A stretch of DNA of 18,579 nt. Origin: Cloacibacillus sp. (lineage in GTDB: Bacteria; Synergistota; Synergistia; Synergistales; Synergistaceae). Below, in pieces: positions 1 through 7,386 of this stretch (position 1 is its first letter; every line of letters begins with the position of its first letter). The translations under genes and the position numbers were made by a program. The notes below the pieces were generated by a model. That model was not told the origin of the DNA, searched no databases, and worked only from the letters and a program-made list of their open reading frames with translations. The stretch is taken from the NCBI RefSeq assembly GCF_020860125.1, contig NZ_JAJBUX010000094.1:1-18579 (forward strand). Direction: 5' to 3'.

Positions 1-442
1 ATATAATATTTAATATGGGGCATGTTGTCAATAAAAAAAATAACAAGAATACGTAACTTTTGATAAAAGATAAGGTTATTATTCCAAATCAATGTTAAAA
101 ATAGATATAAATAACAAAAGAGTGCAAATATATAAAGAAGATGTATAAAATTACCATGCCATTTTATATAAAAATAGGTCCTTGACTTTTTTCTTATAGT
201 CATTTTTGTCGGTAGGTGCAAACAGAATGATATTTTTTTAAAAGCGTGGGCTAAGAGTTTTTTTTGAAATTTATTTCGAGAGTTTATTTTTAGTTGCTAA
301 TAATATGTGATTGACATATCTATCATTGGCGAAAGATAATATATCATTTAATTTATACGGTAATATTCGTTAAATAGATGATAAAATATAATCGATAAGA
401 TTAGTCTGAAAATAAGCGAATATCACGAGGAGGCAGCGTGTA
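1..442. other. AT-rich gene-free region upstream of butyrate kinase
   Basis: No convincing reading frame is seen on either strand. Base composition is far more AT-rich than the coding DNA that follows, with many A and T runs. The only interpretable element is the promoter at 311-340. No rRNA, tRNA or CRISPR-like repeat was recognised. It may contain the 3' flank of a gene outside the window. Confidence 0.7.
311..340 (+). promoter_or_regulatory. Candidate sigma-70 promoter for butyrate kinase
   Basis: TTGACA (311-316) is a perfect -35 and GATAAT (335-340) a near-consensus -10, separated by 18 bp. The resulting 5' leader would be about 95 nt and AT-rich. The region is AT-rich, so chance matches are possible, but the perfect -35 and good spacing favour it. 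A strong SD, GAGGAGG, follows at 427-433. Confidence 0.55.
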
Positions 443-1522
443 ATGACATATAAGATCATGGTGCTCAACACCGGTTCAACATCTACTAAAATGGCGGTCT
501 ACTTTGACGAGAAGAAGGCCGTTCAGAAAGAGTTTGAACACACGAAAGAATTTCTTGAGAGATATCCCTATATGTCGGACCAGCTGCCGATGCGTCAGGA
601 GCTGGCCGACGACTTTATGAAAGAGGCCGTCGCCGAATACGGGGCCTTCGACGCGATAGTCGCGCGCGGCGGGATACTGCCGCCGATACACGCAGGCGGC
701 TATGAGATAAACGACGTTATGGTGGACTATCTGCTCAATGTCTGCGCGGAGGAACACGCCTCGAACGTCGCGGCCTGCATCGCCTTTGAACTGCGGCGAA
801 AGTATGATATTCCGCACGCATATATCTACGACGGTATTTCGACGGACGAGCTGGAGCCTGTAGCCCGCATCAGCGGTATTCCCGATATGCCGCGTGTCTC
901 CGTGACACACTGCCTCAACATGCGCGCTACGGCGCACCGCGCGGCGGCGGAGATGGGGCGCTCCTATGGAGACTGTACCTTCATAATCGCGCATCTCGGC
1001 GGCGGCATCTCGATGTCGCTGCATAAGAATGGACTCATCGCCGATGTGGTCGGGGACGACGAAGGTCCATTCTCGCCTGAGCGCGCTGGCGGCCAGCAGG
1101 TGATCCAGCTGATAAAATATCTGGTCAGAAAGAATAAAACCGACATGCGCGACAAACTGCGCGTCATGCGCGGCGACAGCGGCCTCTTCGGTTACCTTGG
1201 CACCAGCGACGCCCGCCGTGTAGAAGAGATGATCGCCGTGGGCGACGAAAAGGCGCGGCTGGTATATGAGGCGATGGCGCTTCAAATAGCTAAATTTATC
1301 GCCAACCTAGCCGCCTCCGTCTGCGGCATGGCGGACGCGGTCATCCTTACCGGCGGCCTCGCGCACTCAAAGATACTCACGGACGAGATCGAACGCCGTA
1401 TTGGTTTTATCGCCCCCGTGAAGCTCTATCCCGGAGAAAATGAGATGGAGTCGCTCGCGCATGGGGCCTACCGGATACTCAGCGGCAGCGAGCGCGCAAG
1501 GGTATTCCGATACGACAAATGA
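443..1522 (+). CDS. buk: Butyrate kinase (acetate/butyrate kinase family)
   Basis: This 359-aa protein should convert butyryl phosphate and ADP to butyrate and ATP (or a branched-chain equivalent) in the cytoplasm. It carries the ASKHA signatures of the family: N-terminal phosphate loop LNTGSTSTK (residues 8-16), HLGGG at 184-188, the DDEGPFSPERAG segment at about 205-216 with the family-conserved Arg214, and TGG at 303-305. Length matches butyrate kinases (about 355-360 aa) rather than acetate kinases (about 400). The ATG follows GAGGAGG at 427-433 with 9 nt spacing. The usual partner phosphotransbutyrylase (ptb) is not next to it in this window; the neighbour is an amidase. Chain-length preference (butyrate, isobutyrate, valerate) cannot be told from sequence. 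Family assignment is secure. Confidence 0.93.
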   Translation: MTYKIMVLNTGSTSTKMAVYFDEKKAVQKEFEHTKEFLERYPYMSDQLPMRQELADDFMKEAVAEYGAFDAIVARGGILPPIHAGGYEINDVMVDYLLNVCAEEHASNVAACIAFELRRKYDIPHAYIYDGISTDELEPVARISGIPDMPRVSVTHCLNMRATAHRAAAEMGRSYGDCTFIIAHLGGGISMSLHKNGLIADVVGDDEGPFSPERAGGQQVIQLIKYLVRKNKTDMRDKLRVMRGDSGLFGYLGTSDARRVEEMIAVGDEKARLVYEAMALQIAKFIANLAASVCGMADAVILTGGLAHSKILTDEIERRIGFIAPVKLYPGENEMESLAHGAYRILSGSERARVFRYDK

Positions 1523-1541
1523 CGGCGGTAATTTTCCGCCG
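1523..1541 (+). other. Short hairpin after buk
   Basis: CGGCGG (1523-1528) and CCGCCG (1536-1541) can pair around a 7-nt loop directly after the buk stop. There is no T-tract behind it, so it is at best a weak terminator or mRNA 3'-end stabiliser; buk and the amidase gene may be co-transcribed. Confidence 0.3.
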
Positions 1542-1638
1542 CGGCCTCTCCTGCAGCAAAAAATCTATTGCGCCAATGCGAAAAACATTATAGGATAAGG
1601 GGATAAGTGAAAAATCTAAAACGAACAGGGGGACATCC

Positions 1639-2427
1639 ATGAAAGCATCGCTTATCCAGCTGGAAATAAAAGAGACGGAGGCCCACGAAGATCTTATCGA
1701 ACGGGTCTTCGGGCTGATAGACGGCTGCCGCGGCTCCGACATCATCGTGCTGCCGGAGCTGTGGCATATCGGGATATTGAGTTACCGTACGATCTGGAAC
1801 TTCGCGGAGGAAAAGGATGGACCGCTGATGCGCCGCATCTCCGAAAAGGCGAAGGAGCTCGGGGCCTTCATCCACTGCGGGAGCTTCGTCCATAAAGAGG
1901 GGGATAAGATATACAACACGAGCCTCCTCTTCGACAGGAAGGGCACCGATATCGCGGAATACCGCAAGATACACCTCTTCTCCTGTTACGGGCGCGAGGC
2001 AGATTCATTTACGCACGGCACAGAGCCGGTCGTTGTCGATACCGAATTTGGTAAACTGGGACTTGCCATCTGTTACGATATAAGGTTTCCCGAGCTCTTC
2101 CGTATGATGACGCTCGGCATGGGCGCGGAAATATTCATCGTCCCCGCCGCTTGGCCCCAGCCGCGCGGCGAGGCCTTTAAGATACTCAACAAAGTTCGCG
2201 CGATGGAGAACTCAGCCTGCCTTTTGTCGTGCAACCTGATCGGCCCTTACAAACATCTTACAATGGTGGGGGAGAGCGGCGTCATCGACCCCTGGGGCGA
2301 GATGCTCACGGAGATCCTGCCTGGAGAGGGGATCATTGAAGGCGAGGCCTCCGCTGAGACCGTGCGCCAGACCCGCCGCGAATTCCCTGTCTTTGACGAC
2401 GTGAGGCTGATGGAATCCGTGTTTTAG
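1639..2427 (+). CDS. Carbon-nitrogen hydrolase (nitrilase superfamily, omega-amidase-like)
   Basis: This 262-aa cytosolic hydrolase cleaves C-N bonds of an amide or carbamoyl substrate. The nitrilase-superfamily Glu-Lys-Cys triad is visible: E40 in LPELW, K110 in YRKIHLF, and C145 in AICYDIRFPE. The C-terminal GVIDPWGE segment is also conserved in the family. The AICYDIRFPELFR context is typical of NIT2/YafV-like omega-amidases and related short-chain amidases rather than true nitrilases. The ATG is preceded by a purine-rich AGGGGGA. It lies 116 bp after butyrate kinase on the same strand, so the two may form a unit; deamidation of a 2-oxo acid amide would suit amino-acid fermentation, but the substrate is not determined. 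Its stop overlaps the convergent ATPase gene by 4 nt. Confidence 0.85.
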   Translation: MKASLIQLEIKETEAHEDLIERVFGLIDGCRGSDIIVLPELWHIGILSYRTIWNFAEEKDGPLMRRISEKAKELGAFIHCGSFVHKEGDKIYNTSLLFDRKGTDIAEYRKIHLFSCYGREADSFTHGTEPVVVDTEFGKLGLAICYDIRFPELFRMMTLGMGAEIFIVPAAWPQPRGEAFKILNKVRAMENSACLLSCNLIGPYKHLTMVGESGVIDPWGEMLTEILPGEGIIEGEASAETVRQTRREFPVFDDVRLMESVF

Positions 2428-3554
2428 CGGCGAAGCGCCGCTTCGAGCAGCATCTCCGAAATCTTTTCCCGTACTATCCGCATAACGCCACGCACACCGT
2501 CGCCGCCGCTGACAAGCGGCATGAGGGAACCGCAGAGCTCCCTCTCAGAGACGATGGTTCTCTCTTCTTCGGTAAGCTCCGCCACCGCCTCTCGGCATCT
2601 CTTTTCGAGGATAATGCCGAGAGCCTCGGCGGAAAGCGCTCCAAATTCTATCACCGCGTCAAAGCGCGCGAATAGCGGCGCTCCAAGGCGCTCCTTCGCC
2701 TCCGCGGCGGAGGCGTAGTTAGAGGTGCAGATTATGACCGCGTTTTTTACCTCGGCGCAGTAGTTTCGGTCTTCGTATATCCCCTCGTCAAAGAGCTGGT
2801 AAAAGGCGCTGTGAAAGAGCGGATTCGGCTTGTCGAACTCGTCGAAGAGAATTACGGAAGACTCGCGCTCCATCAGGTCCTTGGCGAGAGAGTCGCCTGT
2901 GTGGCGTCCGCCGAAGAGATAAGGCGCGAACTCGTTGCTGTGGAACATCGAGAACTGACGGCAGAATAATTTCTGTCCCGCCACCTCGCTTAGATACTTC
3001 GCCGTCTCCGATTTGCCGACGCCCGTGGGGCCGTAAAAGAGCAGCACGAGCGGCTTTAAGAGTTTTCCTGCCGCAAGCGGATAGAGGGCGGTGAGAAGCC
3101 GATGCTTAACTTTCTCCTGGCCGATGATGACCTGAGGGTATTCTTTGTCTATCCTTTTAAGCCCCTCGATATCCAAGGTCTTATATTCGTGTTTTATGAC
3201 CTTTACGCGGCTGTGCAGGCCGCGGAACTGCGACACGAGATTCGCCGGAGGATTTTGCAGATACAGCGACTCCACCTCAAACTGATCGATGAAACTTAAA
3301 AAAGAATGCAGTGCGCTCTCGCTGATCGAGGCGTACTGCTCCGAGTAGGCGACGAGGCAGGGAATGACAAGCCGCTCCTCCTGCTTCTCCGCGGCGTCGC
3401 AGCCGCGTTTGCTCTGTATCTTGAAGGTATGCTCCCTCATCTTCTTGTCGCTGTATATTGCCAGTTCGCTTATCGTGGTAAGCGCCTTGTTTCGCGGCAG
3501 GCGGCGTTTGAAATTATATTTTGGCCCGTAAAAGAAAATAATTTTCTTTATCAT
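2424..3554 (-). CDS. AAA+ ATPase, ClpA/ClpB-type module with unknown N-terminal domain
   Basis: A 376-aa ATPase. Residues about 140-376 form one AAA+ module: Walker A GPTGVGKS (175-182), Walker B ILFDEF (235-240), sensor-1 TSN (277-279), a likely arginine finger at R297 (LFARFD), and a sensor-2-like GVRGVMR (353-359). The layout resembles the second ATPase module of ClpA/ClpB/ClpX-type unfoldases, but there is only one module and no Clp zinc-binding domain. Residues 1-139 match no domain I recognise. No signal peptide or transmembrane segment is seen. The start fits an SD, AAAGGA, at 3565-3570 on this strand. The gene diverges from marR and its TAA overlaps the amidase TAG by 4 nt. Likely a substrate-remodelling ATPase; target and any link to the catabolic cluster are unknown. 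Confidence 0.75.
   Translation of the reverse strand: MIKKIIFFYGPKYNFKRRLPRNKALTTISELAIYSDKKMREHTFKIQSKRGCDAAEKQEERLVIPCLVAYSEQYASISESALHSFLSFIDQFEVESLYLQNPPANLVSQFRGLHSRVKVIKHEYKTLDIEGLKRIDKEYPQVIIGQEKVKHRLLTALYPLAAGKLLKPLVLLFYGPTGVGKSETAKYLSEVAGQKLFCRQFSMFHSNEFAPYLFGGRHTGDSLAKDLMERESSVILFDEFDKPNPLFHSAFYQLFDEGIYEDRNYCAEVKNAVIICTSNYASAAEAKERLGAPLFARFDAVIEFGALSAEALGIILEKRCREAVAELTEEERTIVSERELCGSLMPLVSGGDGVRGVMRIVREKISEMLLEAALRR
2427..2441. other. Small hairpin at the convergent gene junction
   Basis: GCGGCG (2427-2432) and CGCCGC (2436-2441) form a 6-bp stem with a 3-nt loop exactly where the amidase and ATPase genes meet. Neither strand shows a proper U-tract after the stem, so termination here is doubtful. 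The stem lies within the coding end of the ATPase gene. Confidence 0.25.
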
Positions 3555-3610
3555 TAATAATCATTCCTTTGTGAATAAAATCTCTAAAAATAAACTCCTT
3601 ACATTTATGA

Positions 3611-3639
3611 ATTATATATAGTTTAGTCTGAGTAATCAG
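3611..3639 (-). promoter_or_regulatory. Candidate promoter for the AAA+ ATPase gene
   Basis: On the minus strand, TATAAT (complement of 3611-3616) is a perfect -10, with a weak -35 CTGATT (complement of 3634-3639) 17 bp upstream. It lies about 60 bp ahead of the ATPase start and back to back with the marR promoter, so MarR bound at 3656-3673 could affect both. The weak -35 limits confidence. Confidence 0.35.
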
Positions 3640-3648
3640 AAAATTAAG

Positions 3649-3677
3649 TTGACAATATCACTAACTAGTGTTATTCT
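3649..3677 (+). promoter_or_regulatory. Promoter of the marR gene
   Basis: TTGACA (3649-3654), 17-bp spacer, TATTCT (3672-3677). The -35 is perfect and the spacing ideal. The spacer is almost wholly filled by the palindromic operator at 3656-3673, so repressor binding would exclude RNA polymerase. The transcript would start near 3684, about 50 nt before the marR ATG. Confidence 0.7.
3656..3673. promoter_or_regulatory. MarR operator copy 1 (autoregulatory)
   Basis: TATCACTAACTAGTGTTA is an imperfect 18-bp palindrome that differs at two positions from the perfect copy at 4196-4213. It sits between the -35 and -10 boxes of the marR promoter. Half-sites TATCACTA / TAGTGATA with dyad symmetry suit a dimeric MarR-family protein. 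Binding by the adjacent gene product is inferred. Confidence 0.75.
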
Positions 3678-3735
3678 ACAGCCAACAAGAGATAAGTCAA
3701 TCCACTGAAAACTAGATAGAGATGAGGGGTTTGAG

Positions 3736-4155
3736 ATGGACTCCAAGGACAGACTGAACGGCAAATTCATCATCGCACTTGGAAGGACCTATCGCAACGC
3801 GCACCGAAGATCTAACGAGCTGTTCCGTAGTAAGGGGCTGACTCTGCTGCAGTTTACAGTACTTGAGCTTCTATATAATCGAGGAGAACAGACGATACAG
3901 CAGATAATCGACAAAGTTCTCTCAAGCAGCGGCAACATCACGGTGGTGGTAAGGAATTTAGAGCAGATGAAGCTTGTTTACCGCCGTGATAATCCAAACG
4001 ACAGGCGCTCTTATCTTATTGGAATAACTCAAGAGGGCAAGGAACTGATGGATGTTACCTTTGCTAAACATATGTCCAACCTTGCCGAGGCTTTTTCAAA
4101 ACTGACGACGGAAGAGAAAGAACAGGTCGTCTCTATACTGAAGAAATTACGATAA
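3736..4155 (+). CDS. MarR-family transcriptional regulator
   Basis: A 139-aa winged-helix protein of typical MarR length. The DNA-binding core runs from about residue 35 to 100: LTLLQFTVLELLY (helix), SSSGNITVVVRNLEQMKLV (recognition helix region), and the wing with the family-hallmark DRR at 89-91, ending in ITQEGKEL. N- and C-terminal helices would form the dimer interface. The start has a GAGGGG SD 6-7 nt upstream. It precedes the catabolic cluster on the same strand and has an operator-like palindrome in its own promoter and a second one directly after the gene, so autorepression and control of the cluster are likely. MarR proteins of aromatic and alicyclic degradation loci (for example BadR of Rhodopseudomonas) respond to pathway acyl-CoA or acid intermediates; a similar ligand is plausible here. 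Confidence 0.92.
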   Translation: MDSKDRLNGKFIIALGRTYRNAHRRSNELFRSKGLTLLQFTVLELLYNRGEQTIQQIIDKVLSSSGNITVVVRNLEQMKLVYRRDNPNDRRSYLIGITQEGKELMDVTFAKHMSNLAEAFSKLTTEEKEQVVSILKKLR

Positions 4156-4164
4156 AAAAAGGCT

Positions 4165-4193
4165 TAACGGCTTTTAAATATTTTGTGTATAGT
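4165..4193 (+). promoter_or_regulatory. Candidate promoter of the catabolic cluster
   Basis: TTAACG (4165-4170), 17-bp spacer, TATAGT (4188-4193). The -10 matches consensus at 5 of 6 positions, the -35 at 4 of 6. The perfect operator palindrome starts 2 bp after the -10 and would cover the start point near 4200, a classical repressing position. The leader to the ligase ATG would be about 185 nt. Confidence 0.5.
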
Positions 4194-4195
4194 AA

Positions 4196-4213
4196 TATCA
4201 CTAATTAGTGATA
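4196..4213. promoter_or_regulatory. MarR operator copy 2 (perfect palindrome)
   Basis: TATCACTAATTAGTGATA is an exact 18-bp inverted repeat located 41 bp after the marR stop and ahead of the ligase gene. Related copies lie at 3656-3673 and 8447-8464. Two of the three copies lie in intergenic promoter positions, which supports an operator function. Confidence 0.8.
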
Positions 4214-4384
4214 CTGCCACAGATGTTGCTTGCATAAAAATGAACAAAGTGAGAGGTGATGCAGTGCCGCGCGGTTTTTTAGTAGGGTAATAAATGAAAT
4301 TTTTCACATGACGCAAAAGACCACACACAACCACACACGGCAACAGAGAAACAGATGTACCATTTATTCGAATGGAGGGGAATC

Positions 4385-6097
4385 ATGCTAGAACATTGGA
4401 CCGCTTATCAACCCGAACTTGCAAAGTCTTACGAAGAGAAAGGCTATTGGAAGAGAGAGAACTTCTCTCAGGTTTTCGATAACATTGCGGAACGTTTCTG
4501 GGATCGTGAAGCCCTCGTAGGCGGAGAACAGCGCTTCACCTACGGAGAGCTTAAAAAAGGATCAGACCGTCTTGCCCTGCACTTCCTGAAGATGAGGCTT
4601 AAGCATGAAGACCGTATAGTCATTCAGCTGACAAACATACCCGAGTTTGTTTTTATCTACCTCGCGCTTCAAAAGATCGGCGTTATTCCCGTAATGTGCT
4701 TGGCCCAGCACAGATATACGGAGATATCACAGATCGCGGCAAAGGCAAAAGCGGTCGGCTACATTATACCAGGTTTTGCGAATAAATTTAACTACGTGGA
4801 ATTGGTCGATCAGGTGGCCGCCGAGCTGCCCTATATGAAATATAAAATGATCGCGGGACTCAACCAGGAGATCCCCGAAGGATACCTCTATGTCAACGAC
4901 CTTCTCAAGGTCCCCGCGGAGGGTGAGGACGACCCTGAACTGCTGAAAAAGTATCTGCCCGACCCGCACGATGTCTGCATTCTGCTGCTTTCCGGCGGCA
5001 CGACGGGCATCCCGAAGCTCATCCCGCGCGAATACAACGCCTACCGCTACGTCGCGGAGGAGTCGAGCCGCGAACTCGGATATAACATGTACACGGTGCA
5101 GCTCGCGGTGGCCCCCGTAGCGCACAACATGGTCCTTGCGGCCCCCGGAATTCAGGGCGCCTTCGCCTTCGGCGGCAAGGTGATCATGGGCACCTCGCCG
5201 CGTACCGAGGATATCTGCAAGCTGATCGAAAAAGAAAAGATCACGCACATCCCGATGGTTCCGGCGATGATCATAAATATGCTGAACTTTGAAGACAGGG
5301 GCAAGTACGACCTCTCTTCATGGAAGATCGTCATCAACGGCGGCTCCAAGATCGAACCGGTCGTTGCCGCCCGCGTATATCCCGAGCTTGGCTGCCGCCT
5401 GATCTCGCAGTTCGGCATGTCCGAGGGTACGATCATGCAGACCAGCCTCTTTGACGACGAAGATGTCATCTATAACACGATCGGTCTTCCGGTCTCTCCC
5501 GCAGACGAATGGAAAATCATCGACAAGGACACCGGCGAGCTGATCGCGGAGAGCGTACACGACGGCAGCGCGCGGTTCCGCGGCGAAACGGAGCGTCCCG
5601 GAGAGATAATCTTCCGCGGCCCCTACACGATACGCGGCTACTACGACACCCCCGACCACAATAAAAAGGCCTTTACGGAGGACGGTTTCTACCGCTCGGG
5701 AGACCTGGCGGCGATGCACTCCAGCGGCAAAGGCTTTGTCATCATGGGACGCATCAAGGACGCGATCAACCGCGGCGGCGAGAAGTTCAGCTGCGAAGAG
5801 GTGGAGAACCTCGTCCTGAAGCATGAAAAGATTCATGACGCGGCGCTCGTCCCGATGCCCGACCATGTGCTTGGTGAAAAGGCCTGCCTCTTCGTCTCGA
5901 TGAGGAACCCGGGCGACACCATTACGCTGAAGGAAATAGTTGAATTCCTCTCCGGCAAGCTTGCGAAGTTCAAGCTTCCCGAGCATCTCGAGATCCGCGA
6001 CGACCTGCCGCACACAAATATCGGCAAGGTCAAGAAAGAGGAGCTGCGTCTTGAGATATACGCGATAATGGCGGAAGAGGAAAAAAATAAGGCATAA
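4385..6097 (+). CDS. AMP-forming aryl/acyl-acid ligase (EntE/DhbE-like fold)
   Basis: A 570-aa ANL-superfamily enzyme that should adenylate a carboxylic acid with ATP, releasing PPi, and probably transfer it to CoA. P-loop SGGTTGIPK at 203-211, A5 QFGMSEGT at 342-349, YRSGDLA at 436-442, hinge motif GRIKD at 455-459, and A10 NIGKVKK with catalytic Lys548. Overall it resembles 2,3-dihydroxybenzoate-AMP ligases, including the AHN motif (N248) that contacts the 2-hydroxyl in DhbE; the later DhbE Ser (S240) is Ala here, so hydroxybenzoate specificity is not assured. No siderophore synthetase genes are nearby; the context is CoA catabolism. ATG 4385 is chosen because GGAGGGG lies at 4374-4380; an in-frame ATG at 4355 has no SD. 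First structural gene behind the operator. Confidence 0.85.
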   Translation: MLEHWTAYQPELAKSYEEKGYWKRENFSQVFDNIAERFWDREALVGGEQRFTYGELKKGSDRLALHFLKMRLKHEDRIVIQLTNIPEFVFIYLALQKIGVIPVMCLAQHRYTEISQIAAKAKAVGYIIPGFANKFNYVELVDQVAAELPYMKYKMIAGLNQEIPEGYLYVNDLLKVPAEGEDDPELLKKYLPDPHDVCILLLSGGTTGIPKLIPREYNAYRYVAEESSRELGYNMYTVQLAVAPVAHNMVLAAPGIQGAFAFGGKVIMGTSPRTEDICKLIEKEKITHIPMVPAMIINMLNFEDRGKYDLSSWKIVINGGSKIEPVVAARVYPELGCRLISQFGMSEGTIMQTSLFDDEDVIYNTIGLPVSPADEWKIIDKDTGELIAESVHDGSARFRGETERPGEIIFRGPYTIRGYYDTPDHNKKAFTEDGFYRSGDLAAMHSSGKGFVIMGRIKDAINRGGEKFSCEEVENLVLKHEKIHDAALVPMPDHVLGEKACLFVSMRNPGDTITLKEIVEFLSGKLAKFKLPEHLEIRDDLPHTNIGKVKKEELRLEIYAIMAEEEKNKA

Positions 6098-6133
6098 CCC
6101 GGATACTTCCCTGTCCGGCCACCCATAAAACGC

Positions 6134-6157
6134 GTGAAGGGCTTTTCAGCCCTTCAC
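6134..6157 (+). other. Intergenic hairpin between ligase and reductase genes
   Basis: GTGAAGGGCT (6134-6143) and AGCCCTTCAC (6148-6157) form a perfect 10-bp stem with a TTTC loop. It is followed by a C-run and then an A-run, not a T-run, so intrinsic termination on the plus strand is unlikely. A role in mRNA processing or stability is inferred. Confidence 0.55.
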
Positions 6158-6188
6158 CCCCCTTATAAAAAAATTGGAGGATGAATCC

Positions 6189-7292
6189 ATGAAAATATTA
6201 GAGCCCGTAAAATTTAGAAATCTTGAACTCAGAAACCGTCTGGTATGGCTTCCCGCCGTATCCTGCCTCGCCGACGAGGTTGGCTTTGTCACCGACCAGC
6301 TGATCGAGCGTCATGTGGCGCGCGCGAAGGGCGGCTTCGGACTCATTGACGTCGAGGCCTGCGGTGTGCTCGACAGGAAGAGCCCCAACCTCCTTCGTAT
6401 CTGCGACGACAAGTTTATCCCCGGACTCAAAGAGATGACGGACGCCGTGCACGCCGAGGGCTGCAAGATGACCGTCCAGCTCATCCATTATGTGAAGCAG
6501 TCGGTCCGCACGGGCTGGAAGCAGGCCGTCGAGGATCTTTCCTACGAAGACATCGAAGAGTGCAAGCGCCAGTTCATAGACAGCACCATCAGGGCCAGGA
6601 AGGCCGGTTTTGACGGTGTAGAGCTGCACGTGGCCCATGGTTATACGCTTTCATCATTTATCTCCCTGCTCAATAAGCGCACCGACAAGTACGGCCGCAA
6701 CACCGAGGGCCGCTGCCGCATCGTCACGGAGATCATGGAGGGCATCCGCAAAGAGGTTGGAGACGACTACTGCGTCGGCTGCCGCATCTCCGGCGAAGAG
6801 TTCGTCATGGGCGGCAACACGCTGAAGCAGACGACGGAGATCGCGCAGATATTCGCGCGCGCCGGAATGGACTTCATCAGCGTATCGGCGGGCGGCAAGA
6901 CGGAAGACGGCCCGTGGTACACCGGATACAGCGGAAGCCGCTGCATGGCGACGGCCAACCTGCCCTACGGCTGCCACGTCTATCTCTCCGCCGGCATCAA
7001 AGAGGCGCTGCGTGAGATCGGTTCCGATATTCCCGTGGTCGTCTCCGGCAAGGTCAGAGACCTCAAGCACGGAGAAGAGATATTTGAAGCAGGCAAGGCC
7101 GACCTCATCGGCGTCTGCCGTCCCGCGCTCGCCGATCCCGAATGGATAACGAAGCAGGTAGAGGGACGCGAGAAAGAGATAATCAAGTGCATCTACTGCA
7201 ACGGCTGTCTTGTCCGCGACCAGAAGCACGAAGCAGTCAACTGCGTGATCGCCGATAAAGTGGCCGAACGTAACGCGGCCGGCCGGAATTAG
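6189..7292 (+). CDS. NADH:flavin oxidoreductase / Old Yellow Enzyme-family reductase with Cys cluster
   Basis: A 367-aa FMN TIM-barrel protein expected to reduce an activated C=C (enoate or enoyl-CoA). N-terminus EPVKFRNLELRNRLV is typical, ELHVAHGY carries the substrate-binding H147 and H150, and DKYGRNTEGRCR and GVCRPALADPEW are family landmarks. The C-terminus has four cysteines, C334, C337, C340 and C352 (CX2CX2CX11C), close to the 4Fe-4S motif of 2,4-dienoyl-CoA reductase, BaiCD and enoate reductase (CX2CX3CX11C). Unlike those about 640-670-aa enzymes it ends right after the motif and lacks the FAD and NAD(P) domains, so it would need a separate electron donor. Start ATG 6189 has GGAGG at 6176-6180; upstream TTG is part of the SD region. 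Downstream of the ligase by 91 bp. Confidence 0.87.
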   Translation: MKILEPVKFRNLELRNRLVWLPAVSCLADEVGFVTDQLIERHVARAKGGFGLIDVEACGVLDRKSPNLLRICDDKFIPGLKEMTDAVHAEGCKMTVQLIHYVKQSVRTGWKQAVEDLSYEDIEECKRQFIDSTIRARKAGFDGVELHVAHGYTLSSFISLLNKRTDKYGRNTEGRCRIVTEIMEGIRKEVGDDYCVGCRISGEEFVMGGNTLKQTTEIAQIFARAGMDFISVSAGGKTEDGPWYTGYSGSRCMATANLPYGCHVYLSAGIKEALREIGSDIPVVVSGKVRDLKHGEEIFEAGKADLIGVCRPALADPEWITKQVEGREKEIIKCIYCNGCLVRDQKHEAVNCVIADKVAERNAAGRN

Positions 7293-7299
7293 CGTGCCG

Positions 7300-7332
7300 C
7301 CGGAGCGCGTTTTCCCTGAAAACGCGCTCCGG
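7300..7332 (+). terminator. Strong hairpin between reductase and permease genes
   Basis: CCGGAGCGCGTTTT (7300-7313) and AAAACGCGCTCCGG (7319-7332) give a perfect 14-bp stem with a 5-nt loop. It is followed by GATTTGCC, a very poor U-tract. It may act as a leaky terminator or as a processing/stability hairpin; the next gene continues on the same strand 54 bp later. Confidence 0.45.
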
Positions 7333-7386
7333 GATTTGCCAAGTTTCGCAAATAAGAGGCATTAAAAGAGAGATTGGAGGCAGGCT

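Noticed and set aside
1..442. Short direct repeats and A/T runs as an origin, CRISPR or integration site
   Set aside because: No regular repeat length, DnaA-box cluster, tRNA end or integrase gene was seen; the runs are explained by AT-rich composition.
476..1285. Long minus-strand open frame opposite butyrate kinase, and similar antisense frames opposite most genes (for example 8854-10143, 12527-13318, 15405-16220)
   Set aside because: They mirror GC-rich codons of well-supported plus-strand genes, show no family motifs and have no SD or promoter of their own.
4151..4176. Intrinsic terminator after marR in the A-run and GGC/GGC region
   Set aside because: The GGC blocks are direct, not inverted, repeats, so no stem forms.
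4240..4290. A 16-codon frame (starting MNKVRGDAV) and a 7-codon frame at 4259-4282 in the ligase leader, as possible leader peptides
   Set aside because: No good SD for the longer one, no run of regulatory codons and no attenuator-like hairpin follows. Kept only as a note.
4385..6097. Assignment of the ligase to siderophore biosynthesis (entE/dhbE)
   Set aside because: No isochorismatase, dehydrogenase, carrier protein or NRPS genes are present and a pocket residue differs; the neighbours are CoA catabolic enzymes.
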